Of a DNA stretch of 64,000 bases, positions 21,200-31,900 are shown piece after piece. Positions within the stretch are counted from its first letter, which is position 1. Each line of letters begins with the position of its first letter. Source of the DNA: Macrotrachela quadricornifera. Its lineage: Eukaryota; Rotifera; Eurotatoria; Philodinida; Philodinidae. The stretch spans positions 841,747 to 905,746 of the forward strand of contig JAJEKB010020635.1 in assembly GCA_022393335.1 (NCBI GenBank), given 5' to 3'. The notes beneath the pieces were generated by a model. The model worked only from the letters and a program-made list of their open reading frames with translations, had not been told where the DNA came from and did no database searches. The position numbers and the translations under genes were made by a program.

Positions 21200-23090
21200 G
21201 AAGATTGCTACTTCACAGCATTGCTATTTGTATCCACTAATGTTTATTTTTTATCCATATATTATTTTTGAATCAATCTATTGTTTATTAATTATGAAAG
21301 AGTACTAATCAATCCTTTATTTTTCATTCTCACTACTTTTCTTATTTATATTTTCTTTTTCCTGGTGCTAAGATTACACGTCGTAATATGATTTATCGTG
21401 TTAAAATTTGTTGTATGGAAATACTACAATCATTGTTTAGATATAGTTTCTCCTTGATAAAACTATTCATTAAATTAAACTTGAAAGGAAACAATTCAAA
21501 AGTTATAGCGACAATAATAAATAAAATTATTTACAAAGACTAACGATTAGATTATTTGAAATTTTTGAGTCGAAGTTGAACTTCATTTTAGCTTATATTC
21601 GATGCTCGTATTAATATTTCTGTCGTACGAGCAGATATTCTTGAAAGATGACAGATAGCTACCATTCGATGATGAAATGTAGTTTAACCAGATCTGAAGA
21701 GAACATGTTTTGATTGATTCTATTTTTAAGAACATCCAAGTTATCATTGAAAAACTTTGTTGGTTTAAGAATTTATAAATTTTTATTTTTCATGTCTTAA
21801 ATCAAATTTATTGAGTTTAATAAAAAGTATAACCAATATTGAAGCTACTTTTCTAAAATCATACTTTTGAAATTTTTCGATTCTTATTATCAATGATCAT
21901 TAGGTAGGAAATGATCCGAAATTCTTTCCCTCTTGTGTCACAATAAACAATGATGACACAATCTGTAGTAGGAAATTGAAATCTACTTATTAAAAATGTT
22001 TCCAATAATTTTTGTAGCTGTTTCTCAATTGTCCGATAACGATCGGAAACTGATATAAAATATTCTCATTATAACATTAAGAAAAAGTTTGAGAAATGAC
22101 TTGAGAGTAGAAAAGCGCTTTCTATTTTTGAACGTTAGAACATGATAGCATTGTACTGATATGGATGGAACTGTGAGTCTTGTCTTCATCTGCATTCATA
22201 GTTGTTGCTAAACCTCAAAACGCTATAATAGTGTAAACTAAGTGAATACCCTAGACGAACATCATGTAAGCAAGACTTTCTCTAGATTTTAGGTACAGAC
22301 AAGTGAACAGATTTTAAAAATATAGGTGCAAGATAACTAAGTAAAATTGACCCATGGACGGCTCCATATACTTCCGAAATAGTCACTCTGATGTAAAATT
22401 TGATACTGTATCTGAGTACGAAGTCAGATTAGTGCTACAAACAAAAGGAGCCAGCTTAGTGGACAATGGTCATTTGGAGAAACTTTTGAAATCATTGCCT
22501 TTATGAATACTCTTGAATAGAAACCATGTTTTCTTCATTAATTCGACACAATTTATTTCTAGGAAGCGGTAAAATAGTTTTTAAAACTATGTTCAGAGTA
22601 AGATCTTGCCAAGATCTTAGCTACGAGGCAACAGATCTTGCTTACAAGATATTTCATTAGGGTATTGATCTACATTAGTACAGAACACAATTTTACATCC
22701 TTTTGATAGAAAACCAATATTATTAGAAATTCTCTGCTGACCAAAAATGTTCTAAATGGGATAATTGCAAACAATTGATAGTAGAAACTAGAGCTTTTAT
22801 TCATCAGAATGTTTAAAAAAATTAAGAAAAAAATTGATTGATTTATCATGTGTAGAAGTGAAAAGAGTGATTTTTTTGTATAGAATTAGCTCATTCTATC
22901 CTTATCAGAAGAGAACGAAAAAAAGAATATAAACAGACACTAATATCATTTATTCCATTTGTTATTTTTCATTTGTGAAACAATCAATGTAAGAAGACAA
23001 AGATATACAAAGAAATATTTACAAAGGAGTATCGCCTCTCATTCAGTATTTTTTTTCCTTCTTAACACATTTGACAAACAAGCGAAAAAA
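21200..23090. other. Intergenic, no gene recognised
   Basis: About 1.9 kb, AT-rich, with scattered short direct words such as AAGATCTTG near 22603-22640. No gene or clear transposon end was identified. Confidence 0.45.
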
Positions 23091-23092
23091 AA

Positions 23093-23979
23093 ATGTCAGC
23101 TGCAGCCAAGGGTATGACCAACCTTTACAATTCAAGTTCTCGTCTACAAATGAATATAGCTAAACTTTCACTGCCATTCATTTATCAAGCAGTTGATGTT
23201 CTTGATCTTTCTGCTCAATCATCAACACAACCACTGGTTATTGCTGATTTTGGCTCATCACATGGTTTAAATTCAATGTATGCGATAAAAACAATCATTG
23301 GATATTTAAAAAAATGTAAAAATGAACAACGAACATTTTTCATTGTTCATAATGATTTATCGACGAATAATTGGATAATACTTTTCGATTTACTAAATGA
23401 AGATGATAGTTATTTTGGTTTGGCAAATGGTCGATCATTTTATGAACAATGTCTACCATCGAATTCTGTATCTATCAGCTATTCTTCTGCATCACTTCAT
23501 TGGATGTCACGTAAACCATGTAATATATCGAATCATTGTGTCTCATTATTCTCATTAAATGATGAATACAATAAATATAAACAACAAGCTCGTCTGGATT
23601 ATATAAAATTTTTGGAATATTGTTCAAATGAACTTCTTCCTGGTGGTGTACTCATTATTTGTGTTCCTTGTGCAAATGATAAAGGATTTCATGGTGTTGA
23701 AATTGGTTTACAACTATTATATAAATGTGCAAAATTATTATCGCTTACAGAGCAAGAATTACTCGATTATACTATTCCAGTGTATTATCGTATTTATGAA
23801 GAATTTCTTGATTATGATTTATTTGAAAAAAATTCATTCAATTTATACGTAGTTGGAGCGAACCATCATTACGAGAGGCATTAGAAAAGAACAATCAATG
23901 TTCGAAAGAATCTGTCGAAATATTGTTAGAACAATTTTGGAATCTATACGAACGAGAAGCAAAAGAACTTTCAGATTAG
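23093..23979 (+). pseudogene. SABATH-type SAM-dependent carboxyl methyltransferase with a late frameshift
   Basis: An open frame of 263 codons (23093-23884). The SAM-binding motif is IADFGSSHGLNS (50-61). Family landmarks follow: VHNDLSTNNW (85-94), SFYEQCLPSNSV (115-126), SSASLHWMS (131-139) and ELLPGG (180-185). SABATH enzymes methylate carboxyl groups of small acids in plants, with relatives in bacteria and fungi. At about 23,853 homology moves to another frame: WSEPSLREAL... runs from 23854 to a stop at 23977-23979, matching the family's C-terminal helix region. A one-base deletion explains this, so the product as read ends in about nine unrelated residues and lacks the last 40. It is either a recent pseudogene or a sequence error; the rest of the frame is clean. 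Intronless, with base composition like its neighbours. Horizontal origin is plausible because animals generally lack this family. Confidence 0.78.
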
Positions 23980-24777
23980 TTTGATATTTATACCTTTGTA
24001 ATGTATTTAGTTTTGAAAAAGATTTCATAATTTGTATCTTTAATATTAATAAAAACACGATATTTAATATGAGTAAATTTCATTTATTTTAACACTCGCA
24101 CGTTTTCATTATAATTGACTGTATTACAACTTCATGTATTCAATGTCCAATTAATCGAAATCTCTTTAATTTTATAGTATTTCAAAGACAATTCTTATAC
24201 GATTATAGAACATTAACAATAAAGCACTGTGATAGTGAAGGATATTCTCAATTCATTTATTGGTTCGTTTGAAGCAGAAAAGGACCGCATGCAAACTTAT
24301 TTGTTGCTAACAGTAGCCTTTTCTCCTTTATCTATCTTTCTCTCTTTTACAATCGCATTGCTAGCAGAATAAATGATTACTTATCAAGTTCTATATTTCT
24401 TTGACGTTGTTTCCTTTTCTATTTCTTTACAAACAAATAATACAAGTAAGTGAAGTTAGTAGCGATTCGCTTAGGAACGTATTCCAAATGTTCCAGCACA
24501 TGTTCTAAATACAACTCGATCAGCTCATGTTATTAATTGAGATCTTCGATATTCGGCATAATAGGTGAGCAATTAACCTATATAGATAGATACATATATT
24601 CGAAAAATGACCCCTTTGCTTTTGCTGACTATAGTTCAATTGCTTCTTGCAGAATACATAGATCCAACTCTTTTCGTGAACAATTTTACAGCAGTTTTTC
24701 TAATGTAGTCTAAATATTGTATTATGCACTCACAAGACATTAAAAACTGACATTGTAAATATATAGTTGTCCTATAT
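23980..24777. other. Intergenic, no gene recognised
   Basis: AT-rich, with AATAAAA-type polyadenylation signals just after the methyltransferase (24046-24054). Nothing else was seen. Confidence 0.45.
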
Positions 24778-25449
24778 TTAAACATCACGGTACTCGAAAT
24801 ATGCCATCACCGATATGATTATATAGAATCTGTAATATTGTAGAATAGCAATTGTAATCTTAATTGTTGGTAGAAATTTTTCTTGATATCTACTGATGAA
24901 AAACAAAATGATCAGTATACCAATGAAAACAATAAGCACAAATTCTAAAGCCATCAAGCTTCTCAGTCGAGGAATTTCTTCTTCTGTTTGACGGCAAAGT
25001 TGAATATATTGATAGAAAGTAAATAAAAAGATAAGCATAAAAGTAATTAAGCTAATTATCGAATAACTATAATTGTAGCGCATATGATCGAAAATTTCGC
25101 CAATAGTCACTAAACTACAAATAACAAAGAAGAAGCGTTTTAATTTTTGTCCATTTCCTCTAATGAACAAGGATATTGGGTAACACAAGGACAGATTGAT
25201 AAATATGCGAATGATTTCGTACATTCGCCGAATGATTGCCGCCTGTTTGTTTATTATATTCATATAGAAAACAAACGCTTCTGTGATGATCAGTAATTCT
25301 TCCAAAATAAAAGCAACGAGAAGACGTTTAACGAATATTTTCAAGTAGGAATTCTTAATCGGTTCCAGGGCAATGAGAATAATAATCATTATTTCGCATA
25401 TAATTCGCGCAAAACCCAACTCATCACCAATAGGGATAATGAACGACAT
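24778..25449 (-). CDS. Orphan seven-helix membrane protein
   Basis: 223 residues from the ATG at 25449; a 20-residue upstream extension would need a GTG start and is not used. Hydrophobic helices are visible at about 14-33, 42-63, 78-96, 105-120, 128-150, 166-187 and 196-217. The loops are short, with a charged EEEIPRLR segment (157-163) between helices 5 and 6. It lacks the receptor motifs of the cluster at 30-64 kb (no DQY, no ECL cysteine pair, no NPxxY-like motif), and I do not recognise its family. It is intronless and ends in a polar YFEYRDV tail. It could be a receptor-like or channel-like protein, or part of a longer gene whose other exons were missed. Confidence 0.55.
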   Translation of the reverse strand: MSFIIPIGDELGFARIICEIMIIILIALEPIKNSYLKIFVKRLLVAFILEELLIITEAFVFYMNIINKQAAIIRRMYEIIRIFINLSLCYPISLFIRGNGQKLKRFFFVICSLVTIGEIFDHMRYNYSYSIISLITFMLIFLFTFYQYIQLCRQTEEEIPRLRSLMALEFVLIVFIGILIILFFISRYQEKFLPTIKITIAILQYYRFYIIISVMAYFEYRDV

Positions 25450-25509
25450 GGTTGAAAAAGCGAAATAAAACGAAGATTGGTTTAATAGAACGATTACTGC
25501 GACCAACAC

Positions 25510-27010
25510 CGATCAAAAATAAAAAGAAGAGAAATACAATGAGTTTCTACTATTGTTTTTTTCTTTCTTTTCTCTAATGGGCATTGATTTATTACACAAC
25601 CAGACAAGTAATGCAAAAGTTGGCGTTTTTACGCGTAAAACAGCGTACATTTTAATGCGTTAATAAAAGCAAGTTAGTGAAAGTGAATGCTTTTGAATTC
25701 TTTTTGTTTGCACAAAAGATTTTTTTTAATGTATTAAAACGAACGTTTTTTATGCTTAAAAAAGTCGTCACTTGTTTGCATAAGCCAATTCATGTTTCTT
25801 TTCTTTATTATCAGAAAAAGTATCATAGGATTTCATTTGTTAAGTAACTCTCTGCTCATTATTGGTGATGCCATTCACATAATCTTTTTCAAAAGAGAGA
25901 AACGTGTTTGATCATAAATCAGTCCAACAGACTTTTTTCATTAGGATCGTTACTATCTTACACTAAATGAAACAATGGGCTGTGATACACATTTCTGATT
26001 AAGAAATTTTTTATTTTTTTTTTTAATAAATGAAAAGTTTGAGTAAAGTCAATATTAGATGCTTTTTGACATAAACTGTCACCATGATTCAATTTGACGT
26101 GCAACTCCTATTTATACAGGATATTTCAAAAGTCATTTTACAGAAAAAAAAACTGCGAGTATTCTCTCTAAAATTATACTAGATGGTCTGATTGTTTTAA
26201 CGCTGCTGAAGAAGTATTTGCAGTCGACATTTAGAAGAAAAATGTCGAAAAAATTCGATTATTTTGCGAATATAGCCTTTCAGAATACGGTTAACTTACC
26301 TCATTCTCACATGACAGTAATATGTTGCCAGATTTCTTTACAGGACAGCTTGTTGAGGTTATAATCTGTCAAAATGCAGCAAAAATAATTTGACCAACAT
26401 GTTTAAAACATTCTGATAACAGAATAAGATAATTTAAATAAGATTAAATCATACACAAAGAGTTCTAGCATGAAAAGTAATGATCTTGCTGTTTCTCCCG
26501 TAGATATTGCATTCATACACATATTAGTAGCATGTGTTCTACATATTTCTTCTCTTTCTCATTCAATTACTGTAAAACCTTTCAAGAATAAGTATTCTAC
26601 GAGATGTTGTCGAATGCTCAGATTATAGATGCATCCATATTTAGAACATTTCCAAGAGAAAAACGACGGATTGCAGATTTCCAGGATTTTTAAAATTGCG
26701 ATCGAATTCCTAGGATTTCCATGAGATTGCCATTGGATTTCCCAGATTGTAATTGTACTTCAAGGATTCTGCATTATATCATAGTCATAAATATGAAACT
26801 AAATTATAAAGAAGAAAAATCTGTCGCAGTCAGAAGCCTAGATATGTCACCTAATAAGATGGATATCAAGTGAACTGAGACAGACAGAGCCGTTAAGTTT
26901 GTGCTTATTTTATTTAAAAAAAGGGAAACGCAATAACAAAGATCAACACAAAAAAAAACAATAAGAAAGAACAAAATCATACCTAACCTGTTAACAGGAT
27001 CTCCTATGTA
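25510..27010. other. Intergenic, no gene recognised
   Basis: AT-rich. A patch at 26,675-26,765 repeats GGATTTCC-like words. Weak inverted words around ACGCGTAAAA occur near 25,630-25,760. Neither is strong enough to name as an element. Confidence 0.4.
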
Positions 27011-27385
27011 ACCTTTTATTTATCTATCGAATCGACTGTTGAGCTCGTTTAAATCGATCTGCTGGCAGATTAGCTTTTCTATCTGTCAGAAGCCAACAAA
27101 CTATTTGCTTATGGAGTTACTTTTTTCCCCATCAATTTCAACACAAAAGTATGAGATCGTCAATGAAGATAGAATAGTGTCGAAGACTCTCATTCCGTAA
27201 AATTGAGGTTTCCCATTTGATCAAACAGAAGGTAAATCATCTTCGTCCTCAGATGATCTCTCCTCATCTGATTACAATGGAAGATGATCAGATTTAGAGT
27301 TATAGCTAAATTCACCATCATCATGAAATGAGTAGGTTTCACTGTCATCATACGAAACTTTTAAAACTTTTTTCAAATTGAGCTT
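27010..27385 (-). pseudogene. Decayed coding remnant, acidic region plus a conserved-looking domain
   Basis: Read on the minus strand, codons from about 27370 encode an acidic run (SYDDSETYSFHDDGEFSYN, then SDEERSSEDEDDLP) interrupted by TAA and TGA. It continues in the same frame as NGKPQFYGMRV and ISYFCVEIDGEKSNSISK. A frame change near 27,110 leads to QIVCWLLTDRKANLPADRF. The amino-acid pattern is strongly protein-like across about 115 codons despite stops and a shift, so this is a dead gene or transposon fragment. I do not assign a family. Confidence 0.45.
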
Positions 27386-27439
27386 GTGCAAACGAACTCA
27401 CTTGATGTATCGTAGTTTTTTTCTCTTCGCTAAAATAGC

Positions 27440-28630
27440 ATTAACATCAAGCTCAGAAAGAAGACCTATAGAAAATATAGTTGAAGCAAGTTATCCTATA
27501 AGATAAGTCGAGTTATCTCATGAGACAAATCGTTTCAACTATATTTTTATATTTCTTAACAATAGTATCTATGAAACAACTCGACTTGTCTCATAAGGTA
27601 ATTCGGTTGCACTATTTTTACTACATATAATGAAGAATCAATAACAATGAGAGAGCTCAACTGATGTTATAGAATAAGTTGGTTCGACGATTTCTTTTAC
27701 ACATAGTTAAGCGTAATAATCACGAAGTAACTTAATTTATTATGTGTGATAAATCACGCCAAATCTTTTTTTTTTGTGTCGTTGACTATTATTGTTCATT
27801 TATCAATTTATCTTGTATTCTGTGGAACACTGGCTTATTTTTTAAAGGTTTTTATCTAGGTAGTAGTTCTTTTCTTTCGTGCCTTTCAAGCATACTACAA
27901 ACCGTTAAGTTCTTTGATGCATGTTGAGTCACTAACTGGACTTTGTTGTGGACAATATTTTTGAATCGCAGCATTTATGTACGGTTTTTGTTCGTGTTTA
28001 CCTTTTCAATGATTCTGTATTAACTGACCGAATTTCATCTATTGGTTTGATATCAATCTATTTGTATCTGCAATGATAAAATCTCAGGTCGACGAATACG
28101 GAGTCCGTACATGGTCTCCGTTTATGAAGGTGGTAAATGACCATGTTTTTCTCCGTATATCGCCGTATTTCTTCGTATACGACACAGAGATACACGATTG
28201 TAATACTGAGACAGATAATACAGCAAAAAACGGTGGTATACAGATGTGTTTCTCTGCACACAATCGTTTACGACCGGGTAGTTTTGATCTGGGAAAGTGA
28301 AAATCCTCAGAGTAGGTCATTTTAGGTGTATTTTACACTGTCATTATGATTAGCCGCATTCGTTTGTCAGAAATATCGTACTTTTCCTGTAAATATGCAT
28401 GAGATCTGGGTGTAGTTAGTATGCGCCCATTCTTTTATGCTTCGTTTATCAAAGTTGATAGCACGAGATCAATTTCTTGTTTCTTGGTTAGTACAGAATA
28501 TTTTCCTTCACAATATAAATTCTAGTAATATTCTGCTTCCTGTAATATAACATATCAAGTAAGTTATAGAAAAACTATACTTTTCACTGTGCTTATATAA
28601 TATATGAATTTTATCATAGACTAAATTCCA
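27440..28630. other. Intergenic with short inverted repeats; no confident gene
   Basis: 27,485-27,610 holds inverted words around ACTCGACTTRTCTYATRAG. 28,080-28,300 has several overlapping open frames on both strands in a GC-richer patch with internal palindromes (ACGGAGTCCGTACATGGTCT region) and a near-repeat of ATACACGATTG-type sequence. Because all frames are open and no domain is seen, none is called. Confidence 0.4.
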
Positions 28631-28960
28631 TCAACTTTTCTTTTTTCGAGCATTTCGAAGTTGTTGTGCAGGTTTTCGACTTATTGCTATTGTTGCTCTC
28701 ATTTCAGCTTTTTTCTTTAACTCTTGAAGAAGACTATCATTAGTAATAGTTCCACTATATTTTCACGCCACTCGTATATGGAAATTCGTTTTTGTACATA
28801 TTGATGAAGTAGAGCCATTTGTATCATGTAAATAGCTTGAAATGATAGAACGCACAGCTGATGGCGAACTCATTTGAATTGATGATGACGATGGTATATT
28901 AGCCGAGTTAATGAAATTTTGACTTGTTTTAGAACCAAAATTTTTATCTAAATGTGGCAT
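28631..28960 (-). pseudogene. Decayed exon with in-frame stop, unassigned
   Basis: 110 codons in one frame from ATG 28960 to TGA 28631, interrupted by a TGA at 28763-28765. Before it lies a Ser/Thr-rich segment (SPSAVRSIISSYL); after it a basic helix (LLQELKKKAEMRATIAISRK, ending ARKKKS). Upstream, another frame (29,055-28,990) reads STNDVQKLTTSTTYDE after a TTTTAG acceptor-like site, suggesting a frameshift near 28,985. Probably the 3' exon of a dead gene. Family not recognised. Confidence 0.4.
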
Positions 28961-29279
28961 ACGAAATGGGTTTGATAATAAAAGAATTCACTTATTCAAC
29001 ATTCATCATATGTAGTAGAAGTTGTCAATTTTTGAACATCATTTGTAGAACTTGAATTACTAAAACAAAATATGTTCTGTATGAATACGATAAGTCTCAA
29101 TGTCAGTTTGTTTTATACTTTTGAACGTCTTCATTGCCGTCGAATGTAAGTGAAAGATGAACTGAACCTGATACAGAACTATAGATAATAGTAAAACACA
29201 TAAAAAACAGTAATTATTAGCATAGTTTAAAATTCGTTTGATCATAAAATGTCTGATTTAAAAAAGTTAAGTTTAAGAA

Positions 29280-29575
29280 ATGGAAAGTTCTTGTAAGAAA
29301 CCAAAATAACTTTAGCTTCATACGAAGGCGATATCTATACTGAAAAACAAAGGTTTCGTGATCTGAAACGAATTCGAAATCCTTTTTTGGGTTTCATATA
29401 AAACTACGAAAACTTGGAAAGACAAATTTTTGCACTCAGAGCACTTTTTGAGGGTTTCGTAGTTTTATACGAAGCCTAAAAAGAGTTTCGAATTCCTTTC
29501 AAATCTCGAAACCCTTTTAAGGTTTCATAGTCGTCGCGAAACTATGCTTTTGGTTTCGTGTGACACCTTTTTTTC
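29280..29575. repeat. Inverted repeat with GGTTTCGTA words (relative of 18.4-18.8 kb)
   Basis: The arm 29,368-29,414 (CGAATTCGAAATCCTTTTTT...) pairs with 29,453-29,500 (GGTTTCGTAGTTTTATACG...). Outer GTTTCGTG and GAAACC words occur near 29,353, 29,282 and 29,550. No coding content. It shares vocabulary with the 18.4-18.8 kb repeat. Confidence 0.6.
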
Positions 29576-30720
29576 CATTGTATGTACCATTAAAATTTGC
29601 ATTATGCTATAAGGATTTAAAAGTCCGTCTTCGGGGTTTGTTTAAAATCATAGTAGAAATAATTATGAGAAAAAAAATGGGATTAGAGTGTCTTCAAATA
29701 GTGGATATCAAAATGAATCACCTCCTGAAATCGTATATAAATGGTCTATGAGGACTAGTGTGGTACTATGAAAATCCAGAAGGCAAACATTTGAAAAAAT
29801 AATGTACGGGCATTTTTTAAGAACATACCAAAGCCTACTTGTGTAGAAAAAATAGTGACGAAGTCTCCTGAAAGAATAAAGATCGAAGGTATGCAAGCTA
29901 AGTATTATACTATATGGTCTCGTATTGATACGGTTAAATCAACAGAAAAATTACTACTATAGGAAAACTATGATCTACATAAATGCTAGAATCAATTACC
30001 TCTGTAATCATATTTAAGTGTGTAGGTTTTCTTATGATTCTCAAATAGGGCTTATTTTGCTATAAAACACACTCCCCTTCTTTAATACGATACATTTGAT
30101 CCAATTTTTGTAAAAACTTATCCAATTTAATATGAAAAATAATTGAAAAATATACATTTTTGAAGGTAAAAAATAGTTATACGAACTTTTTTTTGAGGTT
30201 TTGAGTTATTAATTCTTTCTTTCTTTCAGATTTATTATTGCAAAACTTGTACTTCAGACTTTGTTTTTTCTAATAGAAAATATATTTACTCTTCAAAGTA
30301 CTTTTCTAAGTGCAGAATGGTGTCTGTAGATTTGACAATTTTTTTCTGTAGCATGCGTTAAACAACTTTGAACTCCCGTTAGTTTTGCCAATCAACTTGA
30401 TATTTTAAAATAAAATATTTGTAATATTTTTCACTTATTTTTAGAAAAATATATAGTAAAACGTAGAAGTTAAGTAACATATTGTGTTAAAGCTACTAAA
30501 CTATTCATGAGTTTTATAATAAACTTTCCATATATTGTTTTCATTGAAATAATAACAATTGTAGCAATTAATAATGATTAGCAACAATAGTAACATTCTC
30601 AAGAAATTTTTTCAATATTTATTACAATTCAAATGTTAGAAATAAAAGCAAAGATGTTCAAGTAACAGATGTATACTTAAAAATATAACACTAAAATGAA
30701 AGTATACAAAATGAGATTCA
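29576..30720. other. Intergenic, no gene recognised
   Basis: Very AT-rich. Short frames near 29,560-29,900 exist on both strands but show no domain. It includes the 3' flank of the first receptor gene. Confidence 0.45.
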
Positions 30721-30723
30721 CCA

Positions 30724-31768
30724 TTAAACGTTCGTTGAAATGTCTAACACTATTTCATTTGGAACTATTCTATTTGGTTCACATCTTTTCATGACCATTT
30801 CGAATAAAACATGCTTTAATTGTCGGCGAAATCGTTTTGATACACAAACATATGTATAAAATGGACTCTAAAATTACACAAAATAAAAAGTAGAACAATA
30901 TTATTGATGAAATTGTTACCGCAAAGCTCAACATATAAAAATGATTAATGATAGCTCCTATGGCACTTCGTTGAGCTTGAACTGCAAGAGAATCATTCAA
31001 TGTTGGATTTATTATTACAAACATATTGTTGATTGAATATGGTACTAATAAACAGAAACTTATGAAAACTTGAATAAGAACCATTACTGTTAATTGTTTA
31101 TCTAATTCCCGTCGAACAATAGGAACTATTCGATGGGACAAATGTCGAGCATCACGATAAGCCATTAATCCAAATACAACTGTTATGAGAATTAGAAGAT
31201 TTGTAAAAGTAAGATAATAACCATAACTGAGATAAGCATTGAATTTAATATTTGTAACTTGGCATATTGTTATATTTGTCGACGATAAAATACTTTGATT
31301 AGAAAATACTAAATATGGAATTCCATGTAAAGTCCAAATAATGATAAATATTCCTGTAAGACAATGGGCTAATCTAATATTACACCATTGTTTCCAACGC
31401 ATTCGAGAGGATGTAGCAAAATATTGATCAATAGTAGCTAAACATAAACATGTCATTGAACATAATGTACATGTATGAAACATGCCAACTCTTATTTTAC
31501 AAAAGAATAATGAAGATGCACCCCAATCTATTTCAAATCCCCAACGCATGATATAAGGTAATACATTTGATAAGGTTCGACCAACATCATAAGCTGACAT
31601 AACCATTAAATAAAATGCACATGAACTTTGTCGAAATGTTTTTAGACTAAGAAATATAATAACATTAAGACATCCACCAATAATACTCAATATACCAGTT
31701 GGAATGCCGCAATAAATAGCCATTTCTTTTCTAATAAAACTAAGTAATTCAAAATATGACGAATCCAT
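30724..31768 (-). CDS. Rhodopsin-like GPCR, cluster copy 1 (two exons)
   Basis: Exon 1 is 31768-30920 (283 codons), intron 30919-30868 (52 nt, GTAACA...TTTTAG), exon 2 30867-30724; total 330 residues. Read-through of the intron stays open to 30779 and gives a wrong tail. Seven helices at about 17-42, 51-74, 89-118, 132-156, 180-203, 225-250 and 268-290. Class A landmarks: Asn35 in TM1, Cys90 at the top of TM3 with Cys169 in ECL2, DQY (114-116) replacing DRY, Trp145 in TM4, and SPFYTY replacing NPxxY in TM7, supplied by exon 2. A basic tail (KRFRRQLKH) follows. The ligand is unknown; peptide receptors are a reasonable guess only. It is the only minus-strand copy, and its 5' flank matches that of copies 5-7. 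Confidence 0.9.
30868..30919 (-). other. Intron of receptor copy 1 (52 nt)
   Basis: A phase-0 intron between GCG and AGT codons, in the same position as the introns of copies 2-6. It contains no stop in the exon 1 frame, so an unspliced ORF is misleading here. Confidence 0.85.
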
Positions 31769-31900
31769 TTTTAATCTTTTTTTTTGTTGAAAAGAGAATT
31801 TTTTATATATTCACTCTGATCTATAATATATCATCTAAAAAGGATAAAATTTACTGTATATATTTTTTTTTGACATTCTTCAACGGAAGATCATTTCTGG
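31769..31900 (-). promoter_or_regulatory. Conserved 5' flank of receptor copy 1
   Basis: On the minus strand this flank contains ATATTATAGATCAGAGTGAA (complement of about 31811-31830), preceded by TAAATTTTATCCTTTTTAGA and CTTCCGTTGAAGAATGTC. The same order of words precedes receptor copies 5, 6 and 7. Conservation of the block suggests the core promoter was duplicated with the gene. Confidence 0.55.

Noticed and set aside
25450..25509. 20-residue upstream extension of the orphan membrane protein
   Set aside because: It would need a GTG start, which is not expected for a nuclear animal gene.
28058..28325. Four overlapping 62-78 codon ORFs on both strands
   Set aside because: All frames are open in a small palindrome-containing, GC-richer patch; none shows a domain or splice context.
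30779..30867. C-terminus of the continuous ORF of receptor copy 1 (…CIKTISPTIKACF…)
   Set aside because: It is exon 2 read out of frame after an unspliced intron; the spliced frame gives the SPFYTY motif and tail seen in the other copies.
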